64,000 nucleotides of DNA. Source: Cupriavidus malaysiensis. GTDB lineage: Bacteria; Pseudomonadota; Gammaproteobacteria; Burkholderiales; Burkholderiaceae. Under the pieces are notes generated by a model that ran no database searches, had not been told where the DNA came from, and worked only from the letters and a program-made list of their open reading frames with translations. Position 1 is the first letter of the stretch; every line of letters begins with the position of its first letter. This document shows, piece after piece, positions 17,143-24,123 of this stretch. Where the stretch lies: positions 3,286,001 through 3,350,000 of the forward strand of contig NZ_CP017755.1 in NCBI RefSeq assembly GCF_001854325.1, written 5' to 3'. The translations under genes and the position numbers were made by a program.

Positions 17143-18483
17143 ATGTCCAGCCGCCACGCCGCCTCCATCCTGATGACCTGCCTGCTGGGCCTGGCCCTGG
17201 CGCTCCCGCCGGGCCGCGCGCCGCATGCCGAGGCGCAGCCGCCGCCGCAAGGCACGCCGCGCGCCGCGCTGTTCGCCGCCGGCTGCCTCACGCTGGCGCG
17301 GCTGGCCGACGCCGTCCCGGGCAGCGGCCCCCTGTTCCTGGCCAGCTACGAAGCCGCCCCCGGCGGCGAGCCGCTGGCCCCCGCGCTGCGCCAGGCGGCC
17401 TTCGTCTACGACAATGCGCTGGCGGGCATCGCGCTGATCGCCTGCGGGCAGGCGCAGCGGGCCCGCCGCATCGGCGACGCCATGCTGCAGGCCGGCGCGC
17501 AGGACCGCTTCTATCATGACGCGCGCCTGCGCAACGCCTACCGTGCCGGGCCGGTGCCGGCCGGACCGGTACCCTTGCCCGGTTGGTGGAACGAGCCATC
17601 CAGGCGATGGTTCGAGGATGCCTACCAGACGGGCACCGCGACCGGCAACGTGGCCTGGGCCGCGCTGCTGCTGCTGGCGCTGCACCAGGCCACGCGCGAT
17701 CCGCGCTATCTCGATGGCGCGGCCGCCCTGATGGGCTGGATCGAACAGCACACCTTCGACGCGGCCGCGCCGGCCGGCTACGCCGGCGGCTTCTTCGGCG
17801 AAGAGCCGCGGCCGCTGCGCCAGGGCTGGAAATCGACCGAGCACAACGTCGACGCCTACGCCGCCTTCCACTGGCTGGCCCAGGCCTCCGGCGCGCCGCG
17901 CTGGATCCCGGCAGCCGCGCGCGCGCGCGGCTTCGTCGCGGCCATGTGGAATGCCGGCGACGGCCGCTTCCTGATCGGCACCGGCGAGGATGGCCGGACG
18001 CTGAACGCGGGCCCGTCCGCGCTGGATGCCTCCTTGTGGCCGCTGGTCGCCATGCCCGACGACGCCGGCCCCTGGCAGCGCAGCCTGGACTGGGTGGCGC
18101 GCCGCCACGGCGTGCAAGGCGGCTTCGGCTTCAAGGCCGACCCCGACGGCATGTGGACGGAAGGGACGGCGCAGGCGGCCCTGGTGCTGCTGGGCGCGCA
18201 GCGCCTGCCGCCGACCGACCCGCTGTGGCGCCTGCTGCAGGCGCAGCGCGCGCCGTCCGGCCTGCTCTATGCCACGCCGCAGGCCCGCATCAGCACCGGC
18301 CTGCGCATCGGCCCGACCTCCACCTCGGACGACTTCTTCTATTTCCACCTGCCGCACCTGGGCGCCACCGCCTGGGCAGTGCTGGCCGCGGCCGGCTGGA
18401 ACCCCTTCCGTCCCGGCGGCTGCCTGGGCGCGACATGTCCCGCGCCGCCGCCCGGCCGCGCGGCAGCCACGCAACAGGAGTGA
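17143..18483 (+). CDS. Exported alpha/alpha-toroid carbohydrate-active enzyme (putative)
   Basis: A 446-residue protein with a Sec signal (SILMTCLLGLALALPPGR) and a body of repeated helix pairs typical of (alpha/alpha)6 glycoside hydrolases, epimerases or lyases. The motif GWKSTEHNVDAYAAFHW (about residue 230), with acidic EHNVD, and EDAYQTGTATGNVAW are the most conserved-looking stretches and could include the catalytic acid. It has AGGAG before the ATG and sits between the adaptor and the synthase genes, the position often held by a periplasmic hydrolase or lyase that trims the polymer, as AlgL does in alginate. Exact activity is not assignable. Confidence 0.65.
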   Translation: MSSRHAASILMTCLLGLALALPPGRAPHAEAQPPPQGTPRAALFAAGCLTLARLADAVPGSGPLFLASYEAAPGGEPLAPALRQAAFVYDNALAGIALIACGQAQRARRIGDAMLQAGAQDRFYHDARLRNAYRAGPVPAGPVPLPGWWNEPSRRWFEDAYQTGTATGNVAWAALLLLALHQATRDPRYLDGAAALMGWIEQHTFDAAAPAGYAGGFFGEEPRPLRQGWKSTEHNVDAYAAFHWLAQASGAPRWIPAAARARGFVAAMWNAGDGRFLIGTGEDGRTLNAGPSALDASLWPLVAMPDDAGPWQRSLDWVARRHGVQGGFGFKADPDGMWTEGTAQAALVLLGAQRLPPTDPLWRLLQAQRAPSGLLYATPQARISTGLRIGPTSTSDDFFYFHLPHLGATAWAVLAAAGWNPFRPGGCLGATCPAPPPGRAAATQQE

Positions 18484-18485
18484 CG

Positions 18486-20462
18486 ATGCTGACCTCAATG
18501 TTCTCCTTCTTCCTCGACTACCCGATCCTGGTCGCGATCAACGGGGGCGTCCTGGTGGCCGTGCTCGGCCTGGGCCAGCTCGGCAGCCCGCAGCGGCGCG
18601 CCGACCGCATCCTGTTCGGCGCCGTCACCGCGGTCCTGCTGCTGGCCTACCTGGGCTGGCGCGCCAGCCAGACCCTGCCCGAGTTCCGCATGGACTTCGC
18701 CAGCCTCTGGGGGTACCTGTTCTTCGCCTTCGAGACCATGACGATGGCCTATACGCTGTTCTCCATCGTCGTGCTGAGCCGCACCAGCGACCACTCGCGC
18801 GCGGCGGACGCCGGCGAAGCCGCGTTGCGGCGCGCGCGCACGGTGCCGCGCGTGGACATCTTCATCGCCACCTACAACGAGGGGCTGGAGATCCTGGAGA
18901 AGACCATCGTCGCCGCGCTCGCCATCGACTACCCCGATTTCCGCGTGTGGGTGCTGGACGACACCCGGCGCGACTGGCTCAAGGCCTTCTGCGCCGAGGT
19001 GGGAGCGCACTACGTGACACGCGCCGACAACACGCACGCCAAGGCCGGCAACCTGAACAACGGCCTGGGCGTGAGCGCGGAGGCGGGCGGCGCGCCCTAT
19101 ATCCTGGTGCTCGACGCCGACTTCGCCCCCCACCGCAACATCCTGCTGCGCACCATCGGCCTGTTCTCCGATCCCGAGGTCGGCGTGGTGCAGACGCCGC
19201 AGTTCTACTACAACGCCGACCCGATCCAGTACAACCTGCGCTCGCAGGAATGCTGGGTGGACGAGCAGCGCGCGTTCTTCGACGTCATGCAGCCGGCCAA
19301 GGATGCCTGGGGCACGGCCTTCTGCATCGGCACCTCCTTCGTGGTGCGGCGCGACCTGCTGGGCCGCATCGGCGGCTTCCCGACCGGCACGGTGACCGAG
19401 GACATCCACCTGACCTACCGCCTGCTGCCGCTCGGCTACGTCACGCGCTGGCTCAACGAGCGGCTCAGCATCGGCCTGTCCGCCGAAGGCCTGCCCGAGT
19501 ACATCAGCCAGCGCAGCCGCTGGGGCCTCGGCACCATCCAGGTGGCCTTGACCCGCGACGGGCCGCTGCGCGGACGCGGCTATACCTGGCGGCAGCGCCT
19601 GCACTATGTCCACGGCCTGCTGCATTGGCTGAGCCGCCCCTTCACGCTGATGCTGCTGGCGGGTCCGCTGCTGTACTGGTACTTCGACGTGCCGACCCTG
19701 TCCACCGCCGACCCGCTGCAGTTCCTCGCCTACGGCGCGCCGGCGCTGATCGCGTACTGGGCCTACAGCGTGTGGATCACGCGCTGCCGCGCCATGCCCA
19801 TCTTCACCGAGGTCACGCAGATCGTGGCGGCGCTGGCCGTCTCCGTCTCGCTTGCCAGCGCGCTGTTCAAGCCGTTCGGCCGGCCGTTCAAGGTCACCAA
19901 CAAGGGACTCGACCGCTCCCGCCTGGTGATCCACGGCAAGCTGGCCGCGCTCTACCTGGGACTGATGCTGGTGTCGGCGCTGGGACTCGCGCACGCCCTC
20001 GCCGCCGACCCCGACGCGCCCGGGCTGGCCTTCAACACCGCCTGGACCGCCATCGCCCTGACGCTCTACCTGGCCTCGATGCTGGTCTGCGTCGAGTTGC
20101 CGCGCCCGCGCAAGGAAGAGCGCTTCCCCTTCGCGGCGCGTGCGCTGCTGCGCGTCGGCGGCGTGGAGTACGACGTGCGCACGCAGAATCTCTCCTGCAA
20201 CGGCGCCGCCGTGGTGACGCCGGCGGCGGCCGTCCTGCCGGTGCCGGCCGAGGGCGCGCTCTGGCTGCACCAGACCGGCTGGATTCCCTGCCGCATCGTG
20301 CGCCGGCAGGGCACGCTGCTCGGTGTCGCGCTGCATGCCGACCGGGCGGCACGCCACAGCCTGATCCGCCTGCTGTTCAGCGAACCCGCCCTCAACATCG
20401 CCACCACCGGCCGCCCCGGCCTGGCGATCTCGCGCCTGCTGCAGCGGGCGCTGTCCGGCTGA
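18486..20462 (+). CDS. Cellulose-synthase-like GT2 glycosyltransferase with PilZ domain
   Basis: Polymerises and translocates a polysaccharide across the inner membrane. The 658-residue product starts 2 nt after the previous stop. Three to four N-terminal membrane segments precede the GT-A domain, with all processive-synthase motifs present: IATYNEG, LDDTRR, DAD in LVLDADF, TED in TVTEDIHLTY and QRSRW. Further membrane segments follow, then a C-terminal PilZ domain (about residues 545-640) with RPRKEER and NLSCNGA, matching the RxxxR and (D/N)xSxxG c-di-GMP-binding motifs. Activity is therefore probably switched on by c-di-GMP. It differs from BcsA by the neighbouring genes (no BcsB/C/Z), so the polymer is probably not cellulose. 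Confidence 0.88.
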   Translation: MLTSMFSFFLDYPILVAINGGVLVAVLGLGQLGSPQRRADRILFGAVTAVLLLAYLGWRASQTLPEFRMDFASLWGYLFFAFETMTMAYTLFSIVVLSRTSDHSRAADAGEAALRRARTVPRVDIFIATYNEGLEILEKTIVAALAIDYPDFRVWVLDDTRRDWLKAFCAEVGAHYVTRADNTHAKAGNLNNGLGVSAEAGGAPYILVLDADFAPHRNILLRTIGLFSDPEVGVVQTPQFYYNADPIQYNLRSQECWVDEQRAFFDVMQPAKDAWGTAFCIGTSFVVRRDLLGRIGGFPTGTVTEDIHLTYRLLPLGYVTRWLNERLSIGLSAEGLPEYISQRSRWGLGTIQVALTRDGPLRGRGYTWRQRLHYVHGLLHWLSRPFTLMLLAGPLLYWYFDVPTLSTADPLQFLAYGAPALIAYWAYSVWITRCRAMPIFTEVTQIVAALAVSVSLASALFKPFGRPFKVTNKGLDRSRLVIHGKLAALYLGLMLVSALGLAHALAADPDAPGLAFNTAWTAIALTLYLASMLVCVELPRPRKEERFPFAARALLRVGGVEYDVRTQNLSCNGAAVVTPAAAVLPVPAEGALWLHQTGWIPCRIVRRQGTLLGVALHADRAARHSLIRLLFSEPALNIATTGRPGLAISRLLQRALSG

Positions 20463-20492
20463 TGCCACCCCGCCGCGCCCCGGTGCAAGCCC

Positions 20493-22058
20493 ATGCTCCA
20501 GCACTTCCGATCCGCCCTTCTCCAGATGCCGCCCATGCCCCGACAGAACCGCCCCTCGCCCACCGCCGCGCGCTGGCTGTATGCCGCGCTCGCCCTGCCG
20601 CTGGCAGCCTGCACCATGGAGCCTGCCTACCATCGCCCGGATGCCCCGATCCCGTCCGCCTGGCCCGGCGGCCCCGCCTACGCGCCGGCCTCCGGCAGCG
20701 CCGCGCAGGCGGCGCCGCAGGCAACGCTGGGGGAAGTCGGATGGCGCGAGTTCTTCGTCGATCCGTCGATGCAGGAACTGATCTCACGCGCTTTGTCGGG
20801 CAATCGCGACCTGCGCATCGCCGCCCTCGCCGTCGATGAGGCGCGCGCCCTGTACCGGGTGCAGCGCGCCGCGCAGTTCCCCGAGATCGATGCCAATGCC
20901 GGCCTGACCAGCCAGCGCGTGTCGCCGCGGCTGCGCGCCCCCGGGCAAGGCGCCCAGATCAACAGCTTCACCGCCGGCATCGGCTTCACCGCCTATGAAC
21001 TCGACTTCTTCGGCCGCGTGCGCAGCCTCAAGCATGCGGCGCTGGAACAGTACATGGCGACCGAGGATGCGCGGCGCAGCGCGCAGATCACGCTGGTGGC
21101 CGAAGTCGCGGATGCCTACCTGACGCTGCTGGCCGACCGCGAGCTGCTGGCGCTGTCGCAGGACACGCTGAAGAGCCAGCAGGAAGCCGCCGAGATGGTG
21201 TCGCGCGGGCAGCGCGCCGGCGCCCTGGCCAAGCTGGACGAACACCGGGCCCAGACCCAGCTGCAGACCGCCCAGGTCGGGGTGGAGCAGTACACGCGCC
21301 AGGTCGCCCAGGATGAAAACGCCCTGACCCTGCTGCTCGGCGGCCCCCTGCCCGACGGGCTGCAGCAGTTGCCGGCGCTCGACAGCCCCGACCTGCTCGC
21401 CCAGGTACCCGCCGGACTCCCCTCGAGCCTGCTCGAGCGGCGCCCCGACATCCGCGCCGCCGAGCACCAGCTCAAGGCCGCCAATGCCAATATCGGCGCG
21501 GCGCGCGCCGCCTTCTTTCCCAGCATCACCCTGACCGGCGCGCTCGGCGTGGCCAGCACCAGCCTGGCCGGCCTGTTCTCCGGCGGCCTGGCCTGGGTCT
21601 TCGCGCCGCAGCTGACGCTGCCGATCTTCAACGCCGGCCGCAACCAGGCCAACCTGGACCTGGCCAAGGTACGCAAGGACATCAACGTGGCCAACTACGA
21701 GAAGACCATCCAGACCGCGTTCCGCGAAGTCGCCGACAGCATGGCCGCCACCGGCACCTACGACCGGCAGATCCAGGCGCAGCGCACGATGATCGAGGAA
21801 ATCCGCGAAACCGAGAGGCTGTCGCGCATGCGCTTCCGCAACGGCGTCGACGACTACTTCAGCGTCTTCGATGCGCAGCGCCAGCTCTACTCGGCGCAGC
21901 AGCAGCTGGTCGCCTATCGCCTGGCACGGCTCGACAGCGAGGTCTCGCTCTACAAGGCCCTGGGCGGGGGCTGGCGCGACGCGGACGGCGCCGCCGGCAC
22001 GGCCGGCGCACGGCCGGCCGCCGCCGCTGCCGCCGGTGCCGCGCCGGGCACGGATTGA
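20493..22058 (+). CDS. NodT/OprM-type outer-membrane factor lipoprotein
   Basis: Outer-membrane channel of the TolC superfamily, 521 residues. The lipobox LPLAAC lies at about residues 36-41, so the true start may be one of the in-frame ATGs at 20526 or 20535 rather than 20493. The two-repeat helical barrel is intact, with LERRPDIRAAEHQLKAANANIGAARAAFFP split across the second repeat and FAPQLTLPIFNAGRNQANL. It ends the four-gene operon and should complete a trans-envelope conduit with the adaptor at 15763. The C-terminal 30 residues are an Ala-rich extension. Confidence 0.88.
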   Translation: MLQHFRSALLQMPPMPRQNRPSPTAARWLYAALALPLAACTMEPAYHRPDAPIPSAWPGGPAYAPASGSAAQAAPQATLGEVGWREFFVDPSMQELISRALSGNRDLRIAALAVDEARALYRVQRAAQFPEIDANAGLTSQRVSPRLRAPGQGAQINSFTAGIGFTAYELDFFGRVRSLKHAALEQYMATEDARRSAQITLVAEVADAYLTLLADRELLALSQDTLKSQQEAAEMVSRGQRAGALAKLDEHRAQTQLQTAQVGVEQYTRQVAQDENALTLLLGGPLPDGLQQLPALDSPDLLAQVPAGLPSSLLERRPDIRAAEHQLKAANANIGAARAAFFPSITLTGALGVASTSLAGLFSGGLAWVFAPQLTLPIFNAGRNQANLDLAKVRKDINVANYEKTIQTAFREVADSMAATGTYDRQIQAQRTMIEEIRETERLSRMRFRNGVDDYFSVFDAQRQLYSAQQQLVAYRLARLDSEVSLYKALGGGWRDADGAAGTAGARPAAAAAAGAAPGTD

Positions 22059-22105
22059 GCGCACGGGCTTGCGCCCGCCATCCCGCGTGCTGCGGTGAGC
22101 GTGGC

Positions 22106-22126
22106 CGCGGGCCTGCGCGGCCCGCG
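22106..22126. terminator. Stem-loop after outer-membrane factor gene
   Basis: CGCGGGCC, a 5-base loop and GGCCCGCG form a perfect 8-bp stem 48 bp after the operon's last stop. No T-run follows, so termination is only likely. Confidence 0.45.
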
Positions 22127-22741
22127 ATCACCGCCGCCCGTCGCCGTCTGATTCGCACACGCGCCGAGACAAGGAGCGGAGACAAGGAGCGACGACAAGG
22201 AGCGGCAAGGGGCGGCGAGGGGCTTGCAGCGTCATGGCCCGCAATGGTCGCATTCCGGACATCGGCTTACCCCTCATCAGTTTCCCCATCGGCCGGTATG
22301 CTCTCGATGAGACAGCCACCTCGGACCGAATTGCCTCATGATCCCTACCCCCGACAGCAGGGCCGCATGCCGTCCGGTCCGGCTTCCCACCCGCCTCGCC
22401 GGCATCGACGTGCGAGCGCTCCCCGGCAGCCTCCGCGCCCGCGAATCCCATGAAGGCTAGCCTTGCCTGCGCCCGTCCGCGCCGCAGCCGGCCTTTCCCC
22501 CCCGTCACACGCAGGTCATTGCCGTGGCGTAATCACGAGTCTGTGCGTAGCCGATCGTCGCCGTATCCAGACCGATCGGCTCCCAAGCCCTGTCGCCTGA
22601 CGTTTGCCGTAGCGCGGCCGGTCCCGTTCCGGGGCATGGCCCATGTCACCGTGGCCATCTGCCGTGCCGTGGCTGCGCGAGCCCGGCGGCGCCTGGTTCC
22701 TGGACTCTTTCCTTGACATGTCACCGATGACGAGGTTCGTG
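22127..22741. other. Gene-free spacer with 13-bp tandem repeat
   Basis: A 13-bp unit (GAGACAAGGAGCG) is repeated three times at 22166-22204, the third copy starting ACG. Each copy carries AAGGAG, but no gene follows closely. The rest has only short frames without ribosome sites. No gene, promoter or RNA was recognised. Confidence 0.5.
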
Positions 22742-23113
22742 ATGCCAGTCTTTGTCGCCCGCAGTCGATCCAATGCGATTCAGCACATCAACTCGAGAGT
22801 GATCGGCACGCTCGATCTCGATTACGAGAGTGCCTGGCAAGACGCGCTCGAGCTGCAGAGTCTCGGCGAGAAATACGGTATCAGGGTCCAGTACCGCACC
22901 ATCGAGCATATTGCCGTGCGCAGTCCCGAAGCGCTCGTGCGCGGCCTGAGGGCGCCGAAAGTCACCTTCCGGCAGCGGCACCTGTATTGCCTGTTCGACC
23001 TGGCGATGCTCCCGGAGCAGAGCCTCAGCGAGCTCGAGGCGCTGGCGATCCGCTACGGCGACTACATCCTCGCCGGCCGCCTGCTGAGGGAAACGACCCT
23101 GGTCTGGGAATAG
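22742..23113 (+). CDS. Hypothetical protein, unknown function
   Basis: A 123-residue soluble protein starting MPVFVARSRSNAIQHINSRV at the ATG at 22742, preferred over in-frame ATGs at 22718 and 22727 because GAGG lies six bases upstream. Codon use is less GC-biased at the start and typical later. The sequence is mixed helix/strand with a charged C-terminus (ILAGRLLRETTLVWE). No domain is recognised. It stands alone after the exopolysaccharide operon. Confidence 0.6.
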   Translation: MPVFVARSRSNAIQHINSRVIGTLDLDYESAWQDALELQSLGEKYGIRVQYRTIEHIAVRSPEALVRGLRAPKVTFRQRHLYCLFDLAMLPEQSLSELEALAIRYGDYILAGRLLRETTLVWE

Positions 23114-23344
23114 CGCATCGCCTCCCTTCGCCTGCTTCTCCGCCTGCTTCGCCGACGGCGCGAGGGGGCGATGCCCCGCAGGGCGTCGCGCCGCCTGGCA
23201 TGGGTGGCGCACCGGGTCGCCTGGCGGCAACGCTGCATGGCTAGCCGGACCGCGATATCCGCAGGCGAAGGCCGGACACGACGTGACTGCCAGGGCGAGC
23301 CGAAGCGCGCGCCGGCTCGGCGTGCGGCACCGGCGCCGGGGGCG

Positions 23345-23509
23345 TCATCCGGCCCCCACCGGCAGCGTCGCCACCCATCCGAGCAGCGGGGCCAGCGCGG
23401 CCGCTATCCCATAGGCGAGCCCGGCGGCCACCACCATCGCGGCGAGCCATCCGTAATAGCGGATGCCATGGTGGGGCAGCTTGAAGCGATGACGCGCGCT
23501 GGTCCGCAT
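23345..23509 (-). CDS. Small single-pass membrane protein, unknown function
   Basis: A 54-residue protein starting MRTSARHRFKLPHHGIRYYG, then a hydrophobic segment (about residues 21-50, WLAAMVVAAGLAYGIAAAL). Its ATG lies 3 nt after the stop of the gene at 23513-23953 on the same strand, so translational coupling is likely. The positively charged N-terminus predicts an N-in orientation. No family is recognised. Confidence 0.55.
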   Translation of the reverse strand: MRTSARHRFKLPHHGIRYYGWLAAMVVAAGLAYGIAAALAPLLGWVATLPVGAG

Positions 23510-23512
23510 GGT

Positions 23513-23953
23513 CTACGCCTCGCCCGGGTCAACGGGATCCAGGGAATCGACGCCGGCAAGCGGCTCGCCGCCGAGATGCCGGCGGCCCCGACGGCCTTCG
23601 GACAGCGCGCGTACGGCCGCCTGGCAGCGATGCCAGAAGCGCTTGCGCTGCGGCGTCCGCTGGCCGCGGATCACGACCCCCATCTCGGACTGATCGAGTT
23701 CGACCACGTCGTCCAGCTCCGGCCCGTGGCCGCCCAGCGCCGGCTGTCCTTCCCTGTCGATGGCGACGACGGTGCCGCGCCAGCATTGCGGACCGGCGGC
23801 GGCGCTCAGGTGGACGACATACTCCACGCCGCCGTCGAGCGAACGCACGATCGCGAAGTCTCCCGCGCGCACCGGCCTCGCTTCCGCGCCGGCCTCGCGG
23901 GTTGGTATGTTGACTCGCCCGCCCGAGGCGGCATGGATAGAGATGACGATCAT
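23513..23953 (-). CDS. Hypothetical protein, unknown function
   Basis: A 146-residue frame starting MIVISIHAASGGRVNIP at the ATG at 23953, with GAGG ten bases upstream. The first ~100 residues read as beta strands (VRAGDFAIVRSLDGGVEYVV, GTVVAIDREGQPALGG, VVELDQSEMGVVIRGQ). The C-terminus is Arg-rich and helical. No membrane segment or signal peptide. It is followed 3 nt later by the small membrane protein, and the pair looks like one unit. No family is recognised. Confidence 0.5.
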   Translation of the reverse strand: MIVISIHAASGGRVNIPTREAGAEARPVRAGDFAIVRSLDGGVEYVVHLSAAAGPQCWRGTVVAIDREGQPALGGHGPELDDVVELDQSEMGVVIRGQRTPQRKRFWHRCQAAVRALSEGRRGRRHLGGEPLAGVDSLDPVDPGEA

Positions 23954-24090
23954 GGGAATCAAGCCTCAGTCTCAGTGAAAAGCTCAGTGAACACCCGGGA
24001 CTCCAGCATAGGGGGCGCCGATGCAGGCGTCAGCGCTTGTCGGCGCTCCGAGCCGGTACGGAACACACGCATTCCGGACAAGCGTGCGGC

Positions 24091-24123
24091 TTAGTGCGGC
24101 TTAGTGCGGCATCTTAGTGCGGC
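24091..24123. repeat. 10-bp repeat duplicating a stop codon
   Basis: TTAGTGCGGC occurs at 24091, 24101 and 24114, the last separated by three bases. The copy at 24114 contains the TAA stop of the FAD-patatin gene (minus strand). The two downstream copies place TAA in the other two reading frames. Confidence 0.85.

Noticed and set aside
15661..18498. Minus-strand 945-codon frame opposite the exopolysaccharide genes
   Set aside because: Antisense shadow. The plus-strand genes have signal peptides, motifs and ribosome sites.
18486..20462. Identification of the synthase as cellulose synthase BcsA
   Set aside because: GT2 and PilZ motifs fit, but BcsB, BcsZ and BcsC are absent and the neighbours are an adaptor and an outer-membrane factor, so cellulose is not supported.
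22128..22508. Possible 126-residue minus-strand gene
   Set aside because: Basic low-complexity sequence that includes the 13-bp repeat. No ribosome site and no recognisable family.
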